From the NCBI GenBank assembly GCA_963715785.1, contig OY970276.1, positions 3,410,001 through 3,474,000 of the forward strand: a DNA stretch of 64,000 nt, in the 5' to 3' direction. This document shows positions 56,519-64,000 of the stretch, piece by piece. The position numbers and the translations under genes were made by a program. Source of the stretch: LD21 sp963715785 (GTDB lineage Bacteria; Bacteroidota; Bacteroidia; Bacteroidales; VadinHA17). Position 1 is the first letter of the stretch. Every line of letters starts with the position of its first letter. Below the pieces are notes generated by a model. It saw only the letters and a list, made by a program, of their open reading frames with translations, was not told the DNA's origin and made no database searches.

Positions 56519-57184
56519 TTATTTCTTGGTTGAAGGAGTGGTTGGTGCAATTCCGAGAGCGGATTCAACCATCTTTTCTTCATACCACCAGATATCAACA
56601 AACGTATAACGTGCGATTCCGCAGATATTCATTTCGTCGAGAATATCCACAAAATTTCCATACGTCGAGGTCTTATACGCTTTTATGAGAACGATTGGAC
56701 CTGTATCATCATCAGTTTTCAATTTACTGATTGCTCCCTTAACTGAATCGGGTGAGATTATGATCTTCCCCTGCAATACTTCCTTTTTGAAATCGTCGAT
56801 CTTTTTGAACAACGATCTGTTTCTGTCAAGAAGCAATTTGCGGATACCATTTGGACTGAAATCTGTAACGTTGAGCGGAGGAAGATTATTATAATCCTCT
56901 GGCTTCACAGTTCCGGGATACCAGAATATTTTATTATCAGGACCCAGAATAATGTTAAGAGTGCGGCTCGCAGAAATTTTTGGAGGCACTGCGTTTGGGT
57001 CCTTGACCTTCTCAGGAAGGTTTATCTCCATCACTTTTGCTTTACTGAAAGCAGTAGTAAGCATGAAAAATATGATAAGAAGACACATCAAGTCAACCAT
57101 TGGTGTCATGTCAATATGTGGGACATGCGTCTTAGCTTTTCTTTTCCCGCCTTTTGCCTTTTCTTCTTGTATTATTTCTGCCAT
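56519..57184 (-). CDS. exbD: ExbD/TolR biopolymer transport protein (second copy)
   Basis: A 221-residue protein with a short cytoplasmic N-terminus, one TM helix carrying the proton-channel Asp in HIDMTPMVDLMCLLIIFFML, and a periplasmic domain. I take MAEIIQEEKAKGGKRKAK at 57184 as start, one base after the previous stop; the open frame reaches 57226 but would overlap that gene. The C-terminal WWYEEKMVESALG region is longer than in enteric ExbD. It forms the motor with ExbB and the other ExbD. Confidence 0.92.
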   Translation of the reverse strand: MAEIIQEEKAKGGKRKAKTHVPHIDMTPMVDLMCLLIIFFMLTTAFSKAKVMEINLPEKVKDPNAVPPKISASRTLNIILGPDNKIFWYPGTVKPEDYNNLPPLNVTDFSPNGIRKLLLDRNRSLFKKIDDFKKEVLQGKIIISPDSVKGAISKLKTDDDTGPIVLIKAYKTSTYGNFVDILDEMNICGIARYTFVDIWWYEEKMVESALGIAPTTPSTKK

Positions 57185-57185
57185 A

Positions 57186-57824
57186 TCACTTTTGTATTTC
57201 GTCGATGTTAATTTTAGCAGCTTCAAGACTTGTGATCAGATTGAATTTATTCACATTCTTATCCTGCATAATATCAAGAACTTTCTTAACTATCGGAAAC
57301 TCTGTTTTGGTGTCACCTTTAATATCGACCTGTAGGTTTGGATTTATCTGACGTGCAAACAGTACCCACAGGGCTAGCTGGTTGTCAGTTGAATCGAGAG
57401 GAATACCGGTTTGAAAAACTGCTCTTTCCTTGCTCCCTTTTGTGTCGAGGAAATCCTTCATTTTCAGAATAGGAACTCCAATGGAAGTAGGATATTTTTC
57501 AAATTCCCTTAATTCACGAGCATTAAATTCAATATTGTATCTTCCTCCCATAGCAGCCAGGATCTTCGGCCTGTACTTAAGTAAAGTATCGGGTCCGTTG
57601 TCAAAATTCAGGAATACCCTGTTGTCTTTTGAAAGAAGAACTGTCATCGTATTAAAATCAGGTGTTGGTTTCTCTGATATTGAATAAGGCGTATCAATAG
57701 GAGCCGGTTCGGTTTGTCTCATGGTTGTTGTTAACATAAGAAATATTAATATAACCGAGAACAGGTCGACCATCGGCGTCATGTCGATTCTTGGAGATTT
57801 TGTTGGTAATTTAATCTTTGGCAT
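57186..57824 (-). CDS. exbD: ExbD/TolR biopolymer transport protein (first copy)
   Basis: A 212-residue paralogue of the next ExbD. Its N-terminal TM contains RIDMTPMVDLFSVILIFLML with the channel Asp, then a periplasmic domain of about 170 residues. Two unlike ExbD proteins in tandem are the rule in Bacteroidota Ton systems. It lies 45 bp after exbB and 1 bp before the second exbD. Confidence 0.92.
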   Translation of the reverse strand: MPKIKLPTKSPRIDMTPMVDLFSVILIFLMLTTTMRQTEPAPIDTPYSISEKPTPDFNTMTVLLSKDNRVFLNFDNGPDTLLKYRPKILAAMGGRYNIEFNARELREFEKYPTSIGVPILKMKDFLDTKGSKERAVFQTGIPLDSTDNQLALWVLFARQINPNLQVDIKGDTKTEFPIVKKVLDIMQDKNVNKFNLITSLEAAKINIDEIQK

Positions 57825-57869
57825 TGTAGTTTTTTATTAAAAGATTTGAACCAAAAGATAAATTTACAA

Positions 57870-58688
57870 TTATACGTTTTTCAGCGAAGCAGCAAAATTC
57901 TGTGTCAGACTGAAGCCAGCTTCATCAATTTTAAAAGTATAGCCGTCAATTGTAGATGAAAAATAGTTAAATGCAATAATTGCCAGGGTAGATCCTGTAA
58001 TACCAAAAGCAGTATTAACAAGAGCTTCAGAAATACCGCTTGCAAGCTGCAGGGCATCAGGAGCACCTGATTGTGCAAGAGCAGCGAATGCACGGATCAT
58101 ACCAAGTACTGTACCGATAAGACCGATCAACACTGAAATTGAAGCAAGAGTTGAGAAAATGACCATGTTCTTTGACAACATCGGCAGCTCAAGTGCTGTA
58201 GCTTCCTCAAAGGATTTTTGAATTGAAAGGATCTTCTGGTCCTTCTCAAGTTCTTTATCCTTCTGAAGGTCACGATAGCGGGTCAGACCAGCTTTCATAA
58301 CGTTGGCAAGAGAACCTTTCTGATTATCGCAAGCATCCATAGCTTCTTCAATTTTGTCGGCAGCAAGAAGACCCTGGAGATTGCTGACAAATGTATTCAA
58401 CCTGCCTTTGCCTTTTGCTCTTGAAAGGGTTATAGCCCTTTCAATAATGAAAATGAAGAGAGTAAGTACACATGTCATCAGAATTGGAACAATGTAACCA
58501 CCTTTGTAGATGATTCCAAGATAGTTGCCTTCCAGCGGCTGGCCTTTCGGATTGCCACCTTCGAAATTTACAGAATTACCCATAATGTTCACAAATAACA
58601 AATAGGCAACTATAAAAGCTATTAAAATAGCGCTCGTTGCAAATACATTTTGCAACACATCTTTAAACGAACTTCCTTGTTTACTCAT
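57870..58688 (-). CDS. exbB: ExbB/TolQ/MotA proton channel protein
   Basis: A 272-residue inner-membrane protein with three main TM helices plus an N-terminal one. Conserved parts are GGYIVPILMTCVLTLFIFII, the cytoplasmic helix ATALELPMLSKNMVIFSTLA, and the channel helices SVLIGLIGTVLGMIRAFAAL and ALVNTAFGITGSTLAIIAFN. It drives the ExbD-TonB motor. It is first in the operon and has the best promoter of the window just upstream. Confidence 0.94.
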   Translation of the reverse strand: MSKQGSSFKDVLQNVFATSAILIAFIVAYLLFVNIMGNSVNFEGGNPKGQPLEGNYLGIIYKGGYIVPILMTCVLTLFIFIIERAITLSRAKGKGRLNTFVSNLQGLLAADKIEEAMDACDNQKGSLANVMKAGLTRYRDLQKDKELEKDQKILSIQKSFEEATALELPMLSKNMVIFSTLASISVLIGLIGTVLGMIRAFAALAQSGAPDALQLASGISEALVNTAFGITGSTLAIIAFNYFSSTIDGYTFKIDEAGFSLTQNFAASLKNV

Positions 58689-58729
58689 TTTTATCGATTT
58701 GTTTAGGTTTAATGATTTTTTACGATTTG

Positions 58730-58761
58730 CAAATATATGTTATGAATTGTTTTTTTCCAAA
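58730..58761 (-). promoter_or_regulatory. Bacteroidota-type promoter of the exbB-tonB operon
   Basis: On the minus strand TTTG (58761-58758) and TATATTTG (58737-58730) are separated by 20 nt, an exact fit to TTTG-N19-21-TAnnTTTG. The expected start of transcription is near 58723, about 35 nt before exbB. It shows that the Ton genes can be transcribed apart from the TPR gene upstream. Confidence 0.82.
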
Positions 58762-58885
58762 AGAGTCAATGATAATGTTTGACTTTATGTTTAGTTTAGA
58801 TCAAGTCTCTAATCATATGATCGTTTAATCAGTAATTTACCCTATGGAAATGTCAAATAATTTTAAATTAACACCTAATTTATCT

Positions 58886-61132
58886 CTATAATTGCTCAAG
58901 AGTTACATTATAAACCCTTGATTTCGTTATTGGCAATTCCTGAGGCTTGTAGCCTTTGGCGCTTATAATCAGAACCTCTGAACCCTGGGGAATCTCAAAT
59001 TTAAACTGACCCTTGGTATCGGTAAGGTTCTCAGCAGCAGTATCCTTTACCCTGATAGAAGCATAAGCCAATGGCTGACCGGCTGCATTCTTAACTACAC
59101 CCTTGATCTCGTTCGGATTTATACCTTTCTTAATCTGAGCTTCATATTCATGGATATAATTGATCTGACTCTTTGCAGCTGAATTCTCCGGATCGATACC
59201 CAGAATTTTATTATAGGCTTCGGCTGCCCTGGCAAGGATAGGAAGCCTGTCTTCATTGGACTTTTCAGCAGTTGTTGACCGAAGCTCAACAGAACCAATC
59301 CCCATATACCCCTTGATCTTATTTTCTTTATTGTTCGGATCTATATTGACCATCCTGCTATAGTAATCTTTTGATTTGCCGAAGTTATTGTTCAGCATAT
59401 AATAATAGCTTAAATAGCCAAATGCTTCAACCATTTCAGATTCGTTCTTGATTGAATCAGCCTTTGATTCCTCTATGAGCTTTTCGAATTTAGGCTTCGC
59501 AATTCCAAGCTTCAGATCAGGATCCATTTTAGAATATGTCCTGGCAATCATGAGATAGGCTGGAATATAATTCGGAGACTTGACGAGAGCTACATTGAAT
59601 ATTGAGTCGGCAGATTTAAATTTACCACCGGTATAATAGGCTCTGCCTATTCTCATAAGGTCTTCGGTATTATCCTTTGTAGGATCCAGATTAAGCATTT
59701 TAGCCCAGGTCTCAGCTGCACCGTTATATCTCTTATAGTTGTAGTAATTAGTTGCAATCTCGTTCAGAACACTTCTGTCGTTAGGATTATAGCTGAGAAC
59801 TTTATCATATTCCTGAAATGCCCGGTCAATCTCTGCATTTGCCTTTGCGACACTGGCTTGCAGATCTGCTACTTTTTTAGTAAGAGTATCAAGAGCAGGT
59901 TTTAGTTTTGCTTTTTCAGCATTTGAAGCTATTGAATATTTGGATTTATCCTTGTCCAGCTGAGCTTTCAGACTAACCAGATCATCAGCCATCTTGGGAT
60001 AATTCTGATTTTTCTTCAGAAGGATCCTGGCCATATAATAGTAGTCCTTTTTAATTATACGGTCGGGGGGCACAGTTTTAAAGAGAGTCTCCATATACGC
60101 AAGAGCCTTATCATAATCGGGGGGAGTCTTCTCATAGCATGAGTAGCCGGCGATACGGTTCAGATAGGTCCTTGATTTGTCGACCTTGAATATATCTTCA
60201 ACGTTCTTTATGACATTATCATAATCCTTTGCATAAAACAGAGCATTCACATACCTGATTTTTGCAGGAATATTGCCTTCGGTAAGATCAAGATATTTTT
60301 TAAAATACTCTTTAGCCTGATCAAACCTCCCGGCAGAAAGATATAATTGTCCCAATTCACGATAGGCAGGGGCATAATTGGCATTTAACTGGATAGCCTG
60401 CTCATAATAAGGAATTGCTGCCTGCAGTGCACGGCCTTTAACATAAATATTACCGATTTTCATGTTAGCTGTTGGAGAATTCGGATCGGCAAACTGGGCC
60501 TGATTATAAAATGAAATAGCCTTGGATCCGTCATTTACCAGTATATAAATATCACCTGCTATCAGATCCACATCCTTATTGTTGTTATCAATCTTCAATG
60601 CCTCCCTGATCAGTGGCAAGGCAAGTGTAGTATCTACCGCATCATCCTTTATATATGATTCTGCAATCTTTGCCAGTGCAAAAGCATAATCTTTTGCAGG
60701 CGGCACAATCTTCTTTATATTTTTGTAGGGCAGGAGAAGACTCCTGGCCTTGGTACGCATCTCAGTTGCAGTCTTATCATCGCCCAGATAGAAAGCGACT
60801 TTAGCCAGACCTATATAATTAAGGGGATCGTTTGGATTGGCTTCAACACCTTTCTGATATACTTCCTTTGCCGATTTTGCAACAACTGTAAGCGAGTTGG
60901 AGATGGTGTCAGCAAAATAATCCGACAGGTAGTTTTCCCCGAGAAAGAAATAATTTTTACTGTTGGTGGGGTCTTTCTTAATTAAATCCTGAAACATGGT
61001 CTGAGCTTTGTCATACTGTTCGCTCCTCGTCAGGAGTATTGCAGTATTCAAATCCTGCGCTTTTAAGTTAAATGAAAAACCTGTTAATAATACTGCCAGA
61101 AAAATTGCTGGTCTTGAAATTAAACGTTTCAT
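58886..61132 (-). CDS. Exported TPR protein with C-terminal CarboxypepD_reg-like domain
   Basis: A 748-residue protein with signal peptide (MKRLISRPAIFLAVLLTGFS, cleaved near AQD), about ten TPR-type repeats (AIPYYEQAIQLNANYAPAYR, ELGQLYLSAGRFDQAKEYFK, AYNKILGIDPENSAAKSQIN), a coiled-coil-like stretch near 405-445, and an end domain IKGVVKNAAGQPLAYASIRV that folds like the regulatory domain of carboxypeptidases and TonB receptors. I use the ATG at 61132; the frame also has ATG at 61141. Its place next to exbB and the PstS-like gene is common in Bacteroidota and suggests a periplasmic role in Ton-linked envelope function. Confidence 0.85.
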   Translation of the reverse strand: MKRLISRPAIFLAVLLTGFSFNLKAQDLNTAILLTRSEQYDKAQTMFQDLIKKDPTNSKNYFFLGENYLSDYFADTISNSLTVVAKSAKEVYQKGVEANPNDPLNYIGLAKVAFYLGDDKTATEMRTKARSLLLPYKNIKKIVPPAKDYAFALAKIAESYIKDDAVDTTLALPLIREALKIDNNNKDVDLIAGDIYILVNDGSKAISFYNQAQFADPNSPTANMKIGNIYVKGRALQAAIPYYEQAIQLNANYAPAYRELGQLYLSAGRFDQAKEYFKKYLDLTEGNIPAKIRYVNALFYAKDYDNVIKNVEDIFKVDKSRTYLNRIAGYSCYEKTPPDYDKALAYMETLFKTVPPDRIIKKDYYYMARILLKKNQNYPKMADDLVSLKAQLDKDKSKYSIASNAEKAKLKPALDTLTKKVADLQASVAKANAEIDRAFQEYDKVLSYNPNDRSVLNEIATNYYNYKRYNGAAETWAKMLNLDPTKDNTEDLMRIGRAYYTGGKFKSADSIFNVALVKSPNYIPAYLMIARTYSKMDPDLKLGIAKPKFEKLIEESKADSIKNESEMVEAFGYLSYYYMLNNNFGKSKDYYSRMVNIDPNNKENKIKGYMGIGSVELRSTTAEKSNEDRLPILARAAEAYNKILGIDPENSAAKSQINYIHEYEAQIKKGINPNEIKGVVKNAAGQPLAYASIRVKDTAAENLTDTKGQFKFEIPQGSEVLIISAKGYKPQELPITKSRVYNVTLEQL

Positions 61133-61231
61133 AGCTAACATTATTTGATATCAATTTTGGTATTTAGTATTCTAATATTCTTCTGCTAATTTATTTTCCG
61201 CTTTCTTACTATTTACAACCGTTTCCGGCAG

Positions 61232-62155
61232 CTAATGCTTTATCTGTACAAGCCTTATCGGCATTGTCGCAGGCACAAGCCCTGATTTCAAAACGATTCG
61301 CTGTCCCTGTTCCCCGCACGCCCAGTTTATGAATCCCGATCCTAATCCTACAAAGGTCTCTCTCGAGATCAGGTAAATTTCTCTGACGAAAGGGTAGGAT
61401 TTGTCATAAATAAAACCCTGTTGCGGGCGGTAATAGCTTCCATCATTAATATACTGCTGTGAAATAGCGAGTACATTTACTTTTTTAACAAAACTCATGC
61501 TCAATGAGTCATTCTTATCACTTATCCAGTTTACGGAAATAATTCCAAGTGCATCCGGATTTCTCGATACAAAGTTAATAACTTCCGCATTATTGTTGAC
61601 AGCATAGAAATTTTTCCCCAAAGAATCTTTTATATCGAAGAGGTCCTTAAAATATCTGATATTTCCTGATTTTGTATTGTCGAAAATAATATTGATATCA
61701 CCCAGGTTTGATTTTTCATCGATTTCCTTCCATGTTTTTATTTTACCAAGAAGAACATCTTTTACGGTATTATACTTTATTAATGTGTCTTTATTTGACC
61801 TGTTGGTAATAAGAGCCAGAGCATCGTAGGCAAAAGTGGTGGTGCGTGCAATAATCTGCGTGTCGCGCAGGTACTGAATCTGTGAATCTGTAAGTTTCTT
61901 GCTGGTGACGATAACTTTTACCGAATCATGCATGAAATCGTTTATCACGTCATTCTCAGGCTTATAAACAGGAGTTACATCTGCACTGGTGTAAAGATGC
62001 GTAAACGTAAATACTTCAGTCTCTATCAAAGGCTGAAACGATTCATCAGATTCAATCCTGATATTTCCCCTTGTAGCTGTCTCATTTGTTGCTCTTTTAC
62101 CCATCTGCCCGCAGGATGAAAGCAGAAGCATTAGTCCAAGCAGAGGAAACTTCAT
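61232..62155 (-). CDS. PstS-like substrate-binding lipoprotein
   Basis: A 307-residue periplasmic binding protein of the PstS-like family, lipid-anchored by GLMLLLSSCG. Features are IRIESDESFQPLIETEVFTF, the segment IARTTTFAYDALALITNRSN, LLGKIKTWKEI and GIISVNWISDKN. No pst permease genes are adjacent, so it may not serve phosphate uptake; this family often sits beside ton genes in Bacteroidota. The frame is open to 62266, but only MKFPLLGLMLLL at 62155 gives a lipoprotein leader. Confidence 0.85.
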   Translation of the reverse strand: MKFPLLGLMLLLSSCGQMGKRATNETATRGNIRIESDESFQPLIETEVFTFTHLYTSADVTPVYKPENDVINDFMHDSVKVIVTSKKLTDSQIQYLRDTQIIARTTTFAYDALALITNRSNKDTLIKYNTVKDVLLGKIKTWKEIDEKSNLGDINIIFDNTKSGNIRYFKDLFDIKDSLGKNFYAVNNNAEVINFVSRNPDALGIISVNWISDKNDSLSMSFVKKVNVLAISQQYINDGSYYRPQQGFIYDKSYPFVREIYLISRETFVGLGSGFINWACGEQGQRIVLKSGLVPATMPIRLVQIKH

Positions 62156-62381
62156 GTACGAAAATAAATTATGATTACTTCTTATGTCCACTCTATTACT
62201 GTTTGTAGATCTTTTAATCCGGCACGCAATAATAATAAAATTTTGAATAACTGATACTCTGTTCATATTCCTAAATTTAGTTTAGTTTTAATATTTTCAT
62301 TCATATACCGCAAAGTGTGTGCCAAGGCTCCGTAATTGAATGAATATTTTCTATTTACAATTTCGCAAGGAATCGTGCGAA

Positions 62382-62615
62382 CTACTCGTTATCACCGTCT
62401 TTTTTGAAGAAGACCTCCACTATTTTAACATATGTTCTGTAGGCTCTGTACAAGCCATAAAAAATAAATGTTGAGCCCATTATTACCCTTACCGGCTTGT
62501 CAAGATAGCTAAGATCAGAATAGAAAATAAAGTACCACCCGAATCCCAAATATACTAACACCATGAATATTGAGAAAATCGCTGTTACCTGTTGCGTTAG
62601 TCTGTTCCCGTTCAT
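62382..62615 (-). CDS. Small membrane protein
   Basis: A 77-residue protein with two TM helices (AIFSIFMVLVYLGFGWYFIF and VIMGSTFIFYGLYRAYRTYV) and a charged tail (KKDGDNE). I know no function for it. It is first in the row leading to the PstS-like and TPR genes, with a 226-bp gap before the PstS-like gene that holds no other gene. Confidence 0.68.
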   Translation of the reverse strand: MNGNRLTQQVTAIFSIFMVLVYLGFGWYFIFYSDLSYLDKPVRVIMGSTFIFYGLYRAYRTYVKIVEVFFKKDGDNE

Positions 62616-62733
62616 CTGAAATTATTTTAATATCAAAATAAACAAAACCTGATCTATTTTCAAAATTAAACTAATTTTTTCGTTATGCTCAGACAATTTG
62701 ATAAAATGATCTGTTAAATTGATGAATGTTTTG

Positions 62734-63942
62734 TCATCGCATCAAAAGAGAGCTGTCTCCATAACTTAAAAATCTGAACCCGTTTTCAAGTGCAAAGGTA
62801 TATATCTCTTTCCACTTTGTCCCTGTCCAGGCCGAAATAAGAAGCAGGAGAGTGCTTCGCGGCTGATGAAAATTTGTTACTATCCCATTCGTCATTCTGA
62901 ACTCATAGCCCGGAACAATTAAAAGACGTGTTGAAGCGTGCAGGACGGCAAGTTTCCCTTTTTCCAGGTAATCTAACAAAGCCTGAAGAGAATCATTTAC
63001 CGTAACGGAGGTTTTCATCCCATATGCTTCCCATTGACCAAGTGCCAGTTCCCTGTCTGCGACTGAAGACTCCCCGATGAGCTTAACTCCCAGCCAGTAA
63101 AGACTCTCGAGCGTACGTACCGATGTTGTTCCGACCGGGATAATCCTTCCCTGATTTTCAAGCAGCGTTGAAATTGTTTCAGCATCTGCCGAAAAATGCT
63201 CGCAATGCATCTCATGACCCGAAATAAACCTGGCTTTAACCGGTTGAAAGGTGCCTGCACCTACGTGAAGTGTCAACTCAGCCTTTTTTATTCCCCTCGC
63301 CTTAATTCTTTCGAATACATATTCAGTAAAATGTAGACCGGCAGTGGGGGCAGCAACAGATCCTTTTTCATTTGAATATACTGTCTGATAGCGCTCAATG
63401 TCTTCTTCCGTATCTTCCCGGGTTATATAAGGCGGCAATGGAATATGACCTGTGGCTTCAATTACTTCTCCAAAGCTCAGATCTTCCGGCGTCCAGCTGA
63501 ATCTTATGCGCCATGCATCACCAATTGGGTCAAGCCGTTCAGCATTAAGACAATGATTTCTTCCGTCCGCTGTAAATGAATATGCTAAAATACCGCTTTT
63601 CCATTTTTTAAGGTTGCCGATAATGCATTTCCATTCAACAGGACCTCTTGAACCAAATGAGATTGAATAATCAACTGGTGAGAGAGGCTCGAGACAAAGG
63701 ATTTCAATCCTTGCGCCGGTCTCTTTCTGAAATAGAATGCGCGCGCGGATAACGCGCGTATTATTCACCACCAGCAGCGAATCGGGCGGAAGATATTCAT
63801 CTATATTCCGGAAACTATCTTTGACTATCCTTCCATCCTTGTAAACAAGAAGTTGTGACCTATCCCTTTCCTGAACCGGATGCTGCGCGATTCTGTTTTC
63901 AGGCAGATCGTAATCGTAGTCATTTATATCAATATCAATCAT
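62734..63942 (-). CDS. queA: tRNA preQ1(34) S-adenosylmethionine ribosyltransferase-isomerase
   Basis: Transfers and isomerises the ribosyl part of SAM to preQ1 at tRNA position 34, making epoxyqueuosine. Recognisable are the N-terminal YDLPENRIAQHPVQERDRSQ, VNNTRVIRARILFQKETG, APTAGLHFTEYVFERIKARG, LHVGAGTFQPVKA and TNFHQPRSTLLLLISAW. The 402 residues exceed the 340-350 usual in enterics, which is normal in Bacteroidota QueA. Its end lies 118 bp from the small membrane protein gene; no terminator is obvious. Confidence 0.95.
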   Translation of the reverse strand: MIDIDINDYDYDLPENRIAQHPVQERDRSQLLVYKDGRIVKDSFRNIDEYLPPDSLLVVNNTRVIRARILFQKETGARIEILCLEPLSPVDYSISFGSRGPVEWKCIIGNLKKWKSGILAYSFTADGRNHCLNAERLDPIGDAWRIRFSWTPEDLSFGEVIEATGHIPLPPYITREDTEEDIERYQTVYSNEKGSVAAPTAGLHFTEYVFERIKARGIKKAELTLHVGAGTFQPVKARFISGHEMHCEHFSADAETISTLLENQGRIIPVGTTSVRTLESLYWLGVKLIGESSVADRELALGQWEAYGMKTSVTVNDSLQALLDYLEKGKLAVLHASTRLLIVPGYEFRMTNGIVTNFHQPRSTLLLLISAWTGTKWKEIYTFALENGFRFLSYGDSSLLMR

Positions 63943-64000
63943 ATGTTATTATAACACCGTAAAGAGGCTCATGGTACACGAAGGCTTCAAAATTAACCAT

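Noticed and set aside
61232..62155. Phosphate ABC transporter operon
   Set aside because: Only the binding protein is present; no pstC, pstA, pstB or phoU is adjacent.

Overview
The window comes from a member of the Bacteroidota, most likely an uncultured anaerobic Bacteroidales or Marinilabiliales-type bacterium. The support is a Por-type (T9SS) C-terminal sorting domain, a TonB/ExbB/ExbD/ExbD cluster of the Bacteroidota type, a SecA of about 1100 residues with the long insertion typical of this phylum, a DUF6913 gene between ligA and dapA, promoter boxes of the TAnnTTTG type, and genes that mostly lack Shine-Dalgarno sequences. No rRNA, tRNA, IS element, phage or CRISPR array was seen.

Layout. 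1-9509 (+): the 3' part of dnaX, a PAS histidine kinase with a response regulator, a ferritin, a T9SS-secreted metalloprotease and secA. At least ten reading-frame breaks fall in the first 6.65 kb, including in the essential genes dnaX and secA, so indel errors in the sequence are more likely than gene decay. 9510-13029 (-): ligA, DUF6913, dapA. 13077-20972: an AmmeMemoRadiSam locus (radical SAM enzyme, membrane spermidine-synthase-like protein, Memo-AMMECR1 fusion) with an FtsX-like permease inside it; most of its parts carry export signals. 21056-30205: siaC-like gene, argS, ffh, folD, a PD40 lipoprotein, a TPR protein, a frameshifted phosphosulfolactate synthase gene and aroE. 30250-33125 (-): a Cache/PAS sensor kinase with a CheY-like regulator.

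33279-50723 is the energy core. An 11-subunit complex I operon (nuoABCDHIJKLMN, no nuoEFG) reads leftward. Divergent from it, a seven-gene hdrC-hdrB-hdrA-flxD-flxC-flxB-flxA operon reads rightward. The shared 287-bp spacer contains a perfect TGAT-N4-ATCA palindrome. A consistent model is that the Flx-Hdr complex oxidises NADH and, by flavin-based bifurcation, reduces ferredoxin plus an unidentified disulfide, and that the ferredoxin then feeds a complex I lacking its NADH-oxidising module.

50755-64000: truA, a galactokinase and FHS sugar transporter pair, threonine aldolase, the exbB-exbD-exbD-tonB energy-transducing operon with its own well-formed Bacteroidota promoter, a large TPR protein, a PstS-like lipoprotein, a small membrane protein and queA.

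The most unusual sequence pattern is a set of short tandem arrays with 7-, 8- and 9-bp units. They begin exactly at, or within 1 nt of, the stop codons of argS, the Memo-AMMECR1 gene and nuoD. In the sense direction nearly every unit contains a stop codon. A further small 7-bp array abuts the ffh start codon.
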